A DNA stretch of 64,000 nt from Tersicoccus sp. Bi-70. GTDB lineage: Bacteria > Actinomycetota > Actinomycetes > Actinomycetales > Micrococcaceae. The stretch is from positions 1 through 64,000 of the forward strand of contig NZ_MIEU01000018.1 in NCBI RefSeq assembly GCF_001968825.1, in the 5' to 3' direction. Position 1 is the stretch's first letter, and each line of letters begins with the position of its first letter. The notes under the pieces are model-generated. The model did no database searches and had not been told where the DNA came from. It saw only the letters and a program-made list of their open reading frames with translations. Made by a program: the position numbers and the translations under genes. Of the stretch, positions 1 through 6,781 are shown one piece after another.

Positions 1-590
1 GGCGCGGGAACCGGCGCGACCGGTGCCGGGACGATGGCCGGGGCCGTGGCGGCGAGCAGGATGCTGCCGTGGTCCGGCCCGCTGAAGGAGGTGGTGACCG
101 CGGCGGTGCCGGCGGGCAGGTCGAGGGCCGGCGTCGGCACGGCGGCCGGGAACGCCGCTGCGGTCCGGCGACCGCCACGGGACGGGAACCGGCCCGGGCC
201 GAAGGGGACCGTCGTGGCGGCGTCGTCGAACGACGCGGTGGCCGCCGAGAGGCTGGACGCGAAGCTGCCCGCGGGCGCGGCGACCGGAGCCGTGACCGGG
301 GTGACCGGGGCGGCCGCCGCGGCCGGCTCCGTGGCCGCGGTGGCCTCGGTGCTGCGCAGCACGGAGACGCCGTGCTCGGTGACGCCGAGCAGCAGACGCT
401 GCCCGTCGGCGTCGAGCAGCACCACGGAGGCCTTGTGCCCGATGCCCTGCCGGCTGAGCACGCTGATCGCCGGACCGGCGGCGCGCACGAGACCGCCGCG
501 CCGCTTGACCCGTCGCTGCAGCACCCAGATCAGTCCGAGGACGGCACCCAGGGAGACGAGGACCCGCAGGCCGAGAACGAACGAATCCAT
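1..590 (-). CDS. fliO: Flagellar biosynthetic protein FliO (3' end beyond window)
   Basis: FliO is a small membrane protein that helps assemble the FliP/Q/R export gate. The reading frame opens with ATG at 590 and stays open to base 1, at least 196 residues. It starts MDSFVLGLRVLVSLGAV, a single N-terminal membrane segment (about residues 4-25), followed by a basic stretch and a compact FliO fold ending in LLLGVTEHGVSVL (about residues 70-80). The start codon shares one base with the fliN stop (TGATG), as expected in a fliM-fliN-fliO-fliP operon. The remaining 110-plus residues are an Ala/Pro/Thr-rich tail, longer than usual for FliO. Assignment rests on position, topology and the core motif. 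fliP presumably follows to the left (inference). Confidence 0.85.
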   Translation of the reverse strand, partial: MDSFVLGLRVLVSLGAVLGLIWVLQRRVKRRGGLVRAAGPAISVLSRQGIGHKASVVLLDADGQRLLLGVTEHGVSVLRSTEATAATEPAAAAAPVTPVTAPVAAPAGSFASSLSAATASFDDAATTVPFGPGRFPSRGGRRTAAAFPAAVPTPALDLPAGTAAVTTSFSGPDHGSILLAATAPAIVPAPVAPVPA

Positions 591-1297
591 CAGTTCGGCG
601 CCTCGGCCACGTCGAGGATGCGGGTGATGCGCACGCCGTAGTCCTGGTCGACGACCACCACCTCCCCGAGGGCGATGCGTCGTCCGTTGAGCATGATGTC
701 CGCGGGCGCACCGGCGGAGCGGTCGAGCTCGATCACGTGACCGGGCTCGAGGGCGAGGGCGTCGATGATCCGCATCCGGGCGCGGCCGATCTCCACCGTC
801 AGGTTCATCTCGACGTCGTTGATCCGGCCGAGCCGGTCCGCGAAGGAGGAGTCGAGCACCCCGGCGGGGCCGGTGACGCCGGCCACGGCGGCGCGGACGC
901 GGATGGCGAACCAGCCGAAGACGGCCAGCCCGTCGGAGAGCTCGTAGATCTCGGTGTCGGGGTCGAGCAGCAGGTCGGTGGCGTCGGACTCGGCGAGGTC
1001 GGAGAGGGCGCCGGGGGCGAACGGCTCGACGGCGTGCTCGACGGCCGGCCGGAGCACGTCGGTGGCCTGGACCAGGTCGCCGGCACCGGCACCGGCCGCC
1101 GCGGCCAGGAACGCGGTGTCGCGCAGCAGGACGGCGACGTCGACGGCGCTGGCGCCGACGTGGCCGGCGGTCACGGCCCGGGAGGCGAAGGCGATCGCGG
1201 CGGTGGCGTCGGCGCGGCCGGTCACGGCCAGGCCGGGGTGCGGGAGGTAGGCGGCCAGCAGGTCGGCGGACTGGGCGCCGGTGGTGGTGACGGTCAA
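590..1297 (-). CDS. fliN: Flagellar motor switch protein FliN
   Basis: FliN is a C-ring component that forms the base of the rotor with FliM and docks FliH during export. The 235-residue protein is longer than enteric FliN (about 137). Residues 1-150 are an Ala-rich domain and residues about 155-230 are the SpoA/surface-presentation domain, seen in the segments DVEMNLTVEIGRARM, ALEPGHVIELDRSAG, LNGRRIALGEVVVVDQDYGVRI. Its start overlaps the fliM stop by four bases (1294-1297) and its stop shares a base with the fliO start. The long N-terminus recalls FliY-type proteins, but I see no CheC phosphatase motif. It is co-transcribed with fliM from the promoter at 2199-2225 (inference). Confidence 0.95.
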   Translation of the reverse strand: MTVTTTGAQSADLLAAYLPHPGLAVTGRADATAAIAFASRAVTAGHVGASAVDVAVLLRDTAFLAAAAGAGAGDLVQATDVLRPAVEHAVEPFAPGALSDLAESDATDLLLDPDTEIYELSDGLAVFGWFAIRVRAAVAGVTGPAGVLDSSFADRLGRINDVEMNLTVEIGRARMRIIDALALEPGHVIELDRSAGAPADIMLNGRRIALGEVVVVDQDYGVRITRILDVAEAPN

Positions 1298-2190
1298 CGC
1301 GGGTTCTCCTCGGTGCTGATGATCAGGGCGCCGGTGCGGGCACCCGTGCGGGTGGCGGTCGCGCCGGCGAGGGGGACGCCGTCGACGGTCACCCGGAAGG
1401 GCTGGTGGGTCCCGTGCGGGAGCATGACGGTGTCACCGACCGCGAGGCGGAGCACCTCGTGGCTGGTCACCCGTCGCGGGGTGAGGGTCACGGCCACGTC
1501 CACCGGCACCTCGGCCAGCTGGGCGCGGACCTGGCCCGGGGCGTCCGCCGCGGCGATGGTCGGGTTGACCGCGCCGAGCCGCGGCAGCAGCACGGACGCG
1601 GGCAGCACGACGGTGGCGGGGGCGGCGGTGTGGGCCACCCGGACGATGAAGGTCGCGACGATCATCACGTCACCGGGGGCAGCGGCCTGCGCGAACTGGG
1701 GGTGGTGCTGGATGGACTCGACCCGGGAGGAGCCGGGCAGCAGGTGCCCCAGCGAGTAGTGCAGGTCCTCGAGCGCCTCGTTGATGAGGCGCTGCACGAG
1801 TTCCTTCTCGACCGGGGTGAAGATGCGGTCGGCGTCCTGCCGCTCCCCCGTGCCGCCGAGCATCCGGGCGATCCAGCCCAGGGCCGCGGCCGTCGGGAAC
1901 TGGACGATGATCGTGTCCTCGCTGTCCATCGGGACGCAGAGGACCATCGCCGTGGTCGCGGGCAGGCTCGCCGCGTACTCGTCGTAGGTCTGCATGATCA
2001 GGGACTGCAGGCCCACCGTCGAGGTGACGCGCACCCGGGCGGTCAGCTGGGTGCCCCACTGGCGGGCGAAGGTCTCGAAGCCGAGCTCGAGGATCCGGCT
2101 GTGCCGGCGGGCCAGCGTGGTGGGACGACGGAAGTCGTACACCGCCACCTGCCGGTCCTCGACTGCGGACTCCGCTTCCTGCACGCTCAC
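1294..2190 (-). CDS. fliM: Flagellar motor switch protein FliM
   Basis: FliM forms the middle of the C-ring and normally binds phospho-CheY at its N-terminus. The 298-residue product has the FliM core (YDFRRPTTLARRHSRILEL from residue 18, LINEALEDLHYSLG in the middle) and a C-terminal SpoA domain. The canonical N-terminal CheY-binding peptide (EIDALL type) is absent. The GTG at 2190 is taken as start; it lies about nine bases below the -10 of a sigma-28-like promoter, so the transcript would be nearly leaderless. A second GTG at 2148, preceded by GAGG, would start at VAVYDFRRP and is a real alternative. It is the first gene of fliM-fliN-fliO. Confidence 0.95.
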   Translation of the reverse strand: MSVQEAESAVEDRQVAVYDFRRPTTLARRHSRILELGFETFARQWGTQLTARVRVTSTVGLQSLIMQTYDEYAASLPATTAMVLCVPMDSEDTIIVQFPTAAALGWIARMLGGTGERQDADRIFTPVEKELVQRLINEALEDLHYSLGHLLPGSSRVESIQHHPQFAQAAAPGDVMIVATFIVRVAHTAAPATVVLPASVLLPRLGAVNPTIAAADAPGQVRAQLAEVPVDVAVTLTPRRVTSHEVLRLAVGDTVMLPHGTHQPFRVTVDGVPLAGATATRTGARTGALIISTEENPR

Positions 2191-2198
2191 GCCTCTGA

Positions 2199-2225
2199 CT
2201 ATCGGCGCGGCCCCGACCCGGGTAA
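2199..2225 (-). promoter_or_regulatory. Sigma-28 (FliA/WhiG)-type promoter of fliM-fliN-fliO
   Basis: Read on the minus strand, TTAC lies at 2225-2222 and GCCGATAG at 2206-2199, separated by exactly 15 bases. This matches the known sigma-28 pattern TAAA-N15-GCCGATAA and is nearly the same as the sites before flgB, fliC and flgN. Transcription would begin about seven bases below the -10, next to the GTG of fliM. Confidence 0.75.
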
Positions 2226-2310
2226 GGCGTCGGGACGGCTCGTCGCCGGTCGTCGGCGTGTTGTCGGCGTGTCTCTCGGATTGACCGGTGGATCCCCCGG
2301 TGACGAGGTC

Positions 2311-3201
2311 TCAGTGCGACGAGGAGGACTCCGTGGACGCCTTCTCCGCGGTCGTGCCGGTCGCCGCCTTGCCCGTGGTCGCCGTGCCCGTGGCCGCCTT
2401 GCCCGTCGTCGCGGCTGCGGCAGGCAGGAGCTTGCGGACCGCTTCGGGCTGGTCGGAGAGCAGCACGATGTCGACGCGGCGGTTGCGCTCGTGATCGGCG
2501 GGGGTGCGGCCCGTCGTCAGCGGCCGGGAGGAGCCGAAGCCGGTCGCGCGGATGACGGTCGCGGGTACGCCGTCGTGCTCCACCAGGCGGCGCAGCACGG
2601 TGGTGGCCCGGGCGGTGGACAGCTCCCACACGGACGGGTAGACGGTGAGCAGGTCCGCGGTATGCCCCTCGATGGAGATCTGCTTCTTCGAGGCGGTCAT
2701 GGTCGAGGCGATGGTGTCGAGGACCCGGTCGGCGTGGCTGTTCAGCTCGGCGCTGTCCGGCTGGAAGAACGTCTGGGTGCCGACCAGACGCACGGTCAGG
2801 CCGCGGGTGTCGACGGTCATCGTGACGTTGCCGGCCAGTCCCGCGGCGTCGAGCGCCTTCTGCATCTTCTTCTGCAGGCCGGTGAGGTTCTTCGCCTCGG
2901 CGACCGCGAGAGCCTGGTTGCCGCTGAACCCCTCGGCGTCCTTCCCCACGTCCTGCGCGTGCACGACCGTGCCCTCGGCGGTGTCGACGCTCGTGGAGAC
3001 GGTGGTGCCGAAGCCCGTGGCCAGGGAGTTGCGCAGCTTCTCGAACTTCGCGGAGTCGACCGTGGACATCGCGTACAGGACGATGAACAGGCACATGAGC
3101 ACGGTGACCATGTCCATGTAGGACGCCATCCAGCGTTCGTCGACGTGATGCTCCTCCCCGCCGTGGTCCGAGCGGCGGCGGCGCCGGCGGGACGCACTCA
3201 C
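2311..3201 (-). CDS. motB: Flagellar stator protein MotB
   Basis: MotB pairs with MotA to form the ion-driven stator and anchors it to peptidoglycan. The 296-residue protein has a basic N-terminus, one membrane segment (about residues 25-46) with the ion-carrying Asp30 in SYMDMVT, a plug region, and an OmpA-like peptidoglycan-binding domain at about 150-255 (ISIEGHTAD, ATGFGSSRP, NRRVDIVL). It ends in a low-complexity tail of repeated ATGKAATGT-like units. GTG at 3201 is chosen because it overlaps the motA stop as GTGA; the open frame upstream is only the antisense of motA. It is translationally coupled to motA. Confidence 0.93.
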   Translation of the reverse strand: MSASRRRRRRSDHGGEEHHVDERWMASYMDMVTVLMCLFIVLYAMSTVDSAKFEKLRNSLATGFGTTVSTSVDTAEGTVVHAQDVGKDAEGFSGNQALAVAEAKNLTGLQKKMQKALDAAGLAGNVTMTVDTRGLTVRLVGTQTFFQPDSAELNSHADRVLDTIASTMTASKKQISIEGHTADLLTVYPSVWELSTARATTVLRRLVEHDGVPATVIRATGFGSSRPLTTGRTPADHERNRRVDIVLLSDQPEAVRKLLPAAAATTGKAATGTATTGKAATGTTAEKASTESSSSH

Positions 3202-4028
3202 GCCGCGTCCAGGGTGAGGGAGTCGGCGGTGGCGCCGGCCCCCGACTTCGCCTTGCCGGCCTTGGCCTTGCCGTCCTTGCGCTGCGTGACCGGCACCATG
3301 GCCTTGAGCCGCTCCGCGAGGAGCAGCGGCTGGGTGCCGGACTGGACGGCGAGCACGCCCTCCATCAGCAGGAGCATGCGCTCGCTCTCCAGCTCGGCGA
3401 GACGGCCCAACCGGCCCGAGAGCGGGAGCCACATGAAGTTGGCGGAGAGCAGGCCCCACAGGGTGGCGACGAAGGCGCTGGCGATCATGTGGCCGAGCTC
3501 CTCCGGCTTGGAGAGGTTCTCGAGCACGTGGGTCAGGGACACGACGGTGCCGACGATGCCGATGGTCGGCGCGTACCCGCCGAGGACCGAGAAGAACTTC
3601 GCTGCGGCCTTGTCCGACTTCGAGCGGGTCGCCATCTCGTCCTCGAGCAGGATGCGCAGTTCCTCCGGATCCGTGCCGTCGGCGATGTTCTGCAGCGCGC
3701 CGGCCAGGAAGGGATCCTTCGTCCCGGCGGCCTCGGACTCGAGCGCGAGCAGGCCGTCGGCCCGGGCCTTCTCGGCCAGGCCGATGATCGTGTCGATGCT
3801 CTGCTGCGGCGGCGTCGTCTTCCCCATCAGGGCCTTCGGGATGGAGGAGAACGCGTGGATGCCGTCCTTGAGGGTGTGGCCGGCGAAGCCGACGGCGATG
3901 GTGGCCCCGAACACGAGGATCATCGGTGGCGGCAGCAGCAGGGACATGACCGAGGCACCCTCGAGGGTGACCATCGCGAACACGGAGCCGAACGCGAGCA
4001 CCAGGCCGATCAGTGTGGCGGGATCCAA
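3198..4028 (-). CDS. motA: Flagellar stator protein MotA
   Basis: MotA is the four-helix stator subunit that, with MotB, converts ion flow into torque. The 276-residue product begins MDPATLIGLVLAFGSVFAM and has membrane segments near residues 5-25, 33-52, 150-170 and 182-205, with the large cytoplasmic loop between segments 2 and 3. The conserved GGYAPTIGIVGTVVSL sits at segment 3. The C-terminus carries a Lys/Ala/Gly-rich tail. The start is a rare TTG at 4028, preceded by GAGGAG at good spacing. It overlaps motB by four bases. Confidence 0.94.
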   Translation of the reverse strand: MDPATLIGLVLAFGSVFAMVTLEGASVMSLLLPPPMILVFGATIAVGFAGHTLKDGIHAFSSIPKALMGKTTPPQQSIDTIIGLAEKARADGLLALESEAAGTKDPFLAGALQNIADGTDPEELRILLEDEMATRSKSDKAAAKFFSVLGGYAPTIGIVGTVVSLTHVLENLSKPEELGHMIASAFVATLWGLLSANFMWLPLSGRLGRLAELESERMLLLMEGVLAVQSGTQPLLLAERLKAMVPVTQRKDGKAKAGKAKSGAGATADSLTLDAA

Positions 4029-4042
4029 GGGGTGCTCCTCGT

Positions 4043-4094
4043 GCTGGTGCGGGTCGGGCTGGTGGTGTTCAAGCTGGTGCGGGTCGGGCTGGTG
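4043..4094. repeat. Two 22-bp direct repeats upstream of motA
   Basis: Copies at 4043-4064 and 4073-4094 are identical over 22 bp, built of CTGGTGC and GGGTCGGG words, and separated by 8 bp. They lie in the flbD-motA gap (4029-4232). Similar short repeats fill the gaps around flgD and flgE. No other feature is visible in the gap. Confidence 0.7.
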
Positions 4095-4232
4095 CGGGTG
4101 ACGGGTGGTCTCACGTCGGGGGCCGCTGGGAACGGCGAGCCCGGGCGGCCGTTGGGGTCGGCTGTCCGGGGGTGTCTCGGGAAGTCGGAGGGTGGGTCGG
4201 TCAGGACGCGGTCAGCGGTCTCGGGCCGGCGG

Positions 4233-4553
4233 TCAGGGGGCAGGGTGCAGGACGGTCGGCACCGCGGCCGTCGTCAGCTCCGTGACGAGGCCCGAGCCGA
4301 ACGACTCCCTCGGGCCCGGGTCCGGGACGACGCTCAGGCGCGGGATGCTCTCGTCGCTGAGGGAGCGGGCCGTGGCGACCACGCGGGCGCGGTACCGGGC
4401 GATCAGGTCGATCACCGTGTCCATCGACTCGGAGACCACGTAGGTGGTGCCGTCGACCATCACCAGGTAGGTGTCGGGGCTGGCGTGGACCCGCTCGATC
4501 AGATCGGGATTGACCGCGAAGCGGGTCCCGTTCAGCCGGGTGACGACGATCAT
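4233..4553 (-). CDS. flbD: FlbD/SwrD-family flagellar protein
   Basis: This small protein is of the FlbD/SwrD family, found between hook and motor genes; in Bacillus the homologue SwrD raises swarming motor power. The 106-residue product starts MIVVTRLNGTRFAVNPDLIE, the hallmark of the family, followed by RVHASPDTYLVMVDGTTYVV. The tail after residue 65 is Pro/Ser-rich and extends past the usual 65-80 residues. An in-frame start 51 bases upstream would add a disordered leader; ATG at 4553 is chosen because family members begin exactly there. It sits between flgE and motA as in many Gram-positive clusters. Confidence 0.88.
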   Translation of the reverse strand: MIVVTRLNGTRFAVNPDLIERVHASPDTYLVMVDGTTYVVSESMDTVIDLIARYRARVVATARSLSDESIPRLSVVPDPGPRESFGSGLVTELTTAAVPTVLHPAP

Positions 4554-4882
4554 GGGTGCGGTTCCTGGTCCGTCCGAAGGGGGGCGTCCGGTCGGACGCG
4601 TCACCGGTCACTGTCGGCACCGCAGGGCCTTCCCGTAAGGCCCCGGCCGCCCTGCTCGCGGACCCGTCGAGGACTCACCGCAGACGTGATCGGCGACCGT
4701 TCGACGGCGTTGCGGCGGCCCCGCGGCGACCCCGCGACGACCCCGCGACGACCCTGTGGCCACCCGGCGACGGCCGCGAGCGGAGCTCCGGACGGCGCGG
4801 CAGAGACGACGACGGCCCGGACCCGGCAGTGCCGGATCCGGGCCGTCGGACGTGCAGGACGTCGGGCCGCCCAGCCGTGAGG
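4554..4882. other. Intergenic region between flgE and flbD
   Basis: This 329-bp gap holds no credible gene. It contains a strong hairpin just below flgE (entered separately) and a run of short CGACGACCC-type direct repeats around 4725-4755. I see no sigma-28-type motif here. Confidence 0.6.
4811..4847 (-). terminator. Probable terminator downstream of flgE
   Basis: An inverted repeat with 18-base arms and one mismatch (4811-4828 and 4830-4847) leaves almost no loop. It lies 35 bases below the flgE stop. On the minus strand it is followed by a modestly T-containing tail, so a factor-independent or Rho-assisted terminator is plausible. Confidence 0.6.
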
Positions 4883-6058
4883 TCAGCGCTTGAGCTCGAC
4901 GAGCTCCTGCAGCACCTGGTCGGAGGTGGTGACGATGCGCGCGTTCGCCTGGAAGCCGCGCTGCGCGACGATCAGGTTGGTGAACTGCTGCGAGAGGTCG
5001 ACGTTGGACATCTCGAGCTGCCCGCCGGACAGCGAGCCGAAGCCGCCGTTGCCGGCGGTGCCGAGCTGCGGGACGCCGGAGTTCGCGGAGGGCTGGAAGG
5101 CGGTGTTGCCGATCTTCTCCAGGCCCGCCGGATTGGTGAAGCGGGCGAGGGCCACCTGGCCGATGACGAACTTGCCGCCGTTGCTGAACGAGCCGGTGAG
5201 CGTGCCGTCCGCGCCGAGGCTGAACGACTCCAGCGTGCCCGCCGCGGACCCGTTGGTCGCGCTGCCGGTCACGGTGTTGACCCCCGCGTAGCCGGTCAGA
5301 TCGCCCATGTCCACGGCGACCCCGCCGACCACGAGCGGCCCGGCCGGCGTCAGGCGGCCGCCCGTCAGGGTGAGGCTGGTGGTGCCGGTCGCACCGTTGC
5401 CGTCGGTGCCGGTGATGTCCCAGCCACCGGCGGTGCGGGTCATCGTCAGGCTCAGGGTCTTGGCGGCGCCGAGCTGGTCGAACACGCGCACGTCCTTCGT
5501 CGTGCTGGCTCCGGTCGCGATGTCGCCGGGCAGGTTGCCCTCGAGCTTGACCTGCGTCGTCTCGCTGGCAGGCATCGTCAGGGTCCGCGGCACGGACAGG
5601 TCGGTCGGCTGGGCGCCGGTGGTGACCTTGCCCTGCGCGTCGGCCATCCAGCCCTGCAGGATCGCCCCGTCGGGGCTGACCAGGCGGCCCATGCCGTCGA
5701 AGTCGAAGGCCCCGGCCCGGGTGTAGGCGGTGCTGCCGGCCTTGTTGGTGACGAAGAAGCCGTCGCCGGAGATCATCATGTCGGTCGCCCGGCCGGTGGA
5801 CTGCGCGGCGCCCTGGGTGAAGTCGTTGGTCACGGCGGCGACCTGCACGCCGAGCCCGATCTGGGCCGGGTTGGTGCCACCGGTCTCGGCCTGCGGGCCG
5901 CCGGCGTTCTTCGTCATCTGCGAGAGCGTGTCCTGGAACTGCGTCGTCGAGGCCTTGAAGCCGGTCGAGTTGGCGTTGGCGATGTTGTTGCCGGTGACGT
6001 CGAGCATGGTCTGGTGCGCGCGCAGGCCGGAGATGCCGGAGTAGAGGGAGCGGAGCAT
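4883..6058 (-). CDS. flgE: Flagellar hook protein FlgE
   Basis: FlgE polymerises into the hook joining the rod to the filament. The 391-residue protein has the N-terminal rod/hook signature MLRSLYSGISGLRAHQTMLD then GNNIANANSTGFKAS (residues about 23-38), a central Thr/Gly-rich D1/D2 region, and the C-terminal helix ending QRGFQANARIVTTSDQVLQEL. Length fits short hook proteins. ATG at 6058 is preceded by AAAGGCGG. It follows flgD after a repeat-rich gap of about 210 bases and ends before a strong hairpin. Confidence 0.95.
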   Translation of the reverse strand: MLRSLYSGISGLRAHQTMLDVTGNNIANANSTGFKASTTQFQDTLSQMTKNAGGPQAETGGTNPAQIGLGVQVAAVTNDFTQGAAQSTGRATDMMISGDGFFVTNKAGSTAYTRAGAFDFDGMGRLVSPDGAILQGWMADAQGKVTTGAQPTDLSVPRTLTMPASETTQVKLEGNLPGDIATGASTTKDVRVFDQLGAAKTLSLTMTRTAGGWDITGTDGNGATGTTSLTLTGGRLTPAGPLVVGGVAVDMGDLTGYAGVNTVTGSATNGSAAGTLESFSLGADGTLTGSFSNGGKFVIGQVALARFTNPAGLEKIGNTAFQPSANSGVPQLGTAGNGGFGSLSGGQLEMSNVDLSQQFTNLIVAQRGFQANARIVTTSDQVLQELVELKR

Positions 6059-6140
6059 GATGCCGCCTTTCGGTTCAGGGGCCGGTCGGTGCCGGCCGGT
6101 CGCCGGGAGTGGTGGAGGAGTACGGGTCGGGGTACGCGTT

Positions 6141-6259
6141 CGGTTCGCTGCGGTGTGGTTCGGTTCGCTGCGGTGTGGTTCGAGTGGTGCAGGTTCGAAT
6201 GGTGCAGTCAGGGGTACAGGTCAGGGGTGCAGGCAGGGGTACAGGTCAGGGGTACAGGT
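6141..6259. repeat. Tandem repeats between flgD and flgE
   Basis: A 20-bp unit is repeated exactly at 6141-6160 and 6161-6180. It is followed by four copies of a 12-13 bp unit (CAGGGGTACAGGT type) starting at 6209, 6222, 6234 and 6247. The array fills most of the gap 6059-6271 in the flgE leader on the minus strand. No open reading frame or clear stem-loop explains it. Confidence 0.8.
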
Positions 6260-6271
6260 CAGCGGTGCGGG

Positions 6272-6709
6272 TCAGGCGCCGACGCCGAGCACGTCGGCGT
6301 AGTGCACGCGGGTGCCGCCGATGGACAGCGTGGGATCGGAACCCTTCTGGGTGTCGGACCCGGCGTAGGTGACGCCGTCCACGGTCCCGGTGGTCGTGTT
6401 GCCGTCGGCGCCCCGGTAGGAGACGGTCTTGCCCACCAGGGCGGCGGAGGCGGCCCGCACCTGCGTGTCACGCGCGGTCGTCGAGTCCTCGGCCAGCTGC
6501 GTGAGCTTCTCCATCATCGACAGCTGCGTGGTCTGGGAGATCATCTGACCGGTGTCCATCGGGGAGCTCGGGTCCTGGTTCTTCAGCTGGGTGACGAGCA
6601 GGGACATGAACACCTCCGAGCCCATGGTCTGCACCGGGGTGCGCGTGGCCGTTGTCGTGGTGCCGGTGCCGGTGGCGCCGCTGACGCCGGTGACGAAATC
6701 GATCGGCAT
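6272..6709 (-). CDS. flgD: Flagellar hook-capping scaffold FlgD
   Basis: FlgD caps the growing hook and is exported by the flagellar type III system. The 145-residue protein is a minimal FlgD: the N-terminal capping region contains FMSLLVTQLKNQDPSSPMD (residues about 34-52) and QTTQLSMMEKLTQL, followed by one short beta domain (GKTVSYRGADG). ATG at 6709 has a strong GAAGGAG site. It lies between fliK and flgE, the usual order, and downstream of a 72-base gap rich in CTGGTGCTGG words. Confidence 0.94.
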   Translation of the reverse strand: MPIDFVTGVSGATGTGTTTTATRTPVQTMGSEVFMSLLVTQLKNQDPSSPMDTGQMISQTTQLSMMEKLTQLAEDSTTARDTQVRAASAALVGKTVSYRGADGNTTTGTVDGVTYAGSDTQKGSDPTLSIGGTRVHYADVLGVGA

Positions 6710-6781
6710 GGTGCTCCTTCTCTGCAGGTCGGTGGTGCTGGTGGCTGGTCTGGTGCTGGCGGTCTGGTGCTGGCGTGCGGG

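Noticed and set aside
1405-4101. Long plus-strand open frame (898 codons)
   Set aside because: It is antisense to fliM, motB and motA, has biased His/Gly/Arg/Asp composition typical of high-GC shadow frames, and shows no domain.
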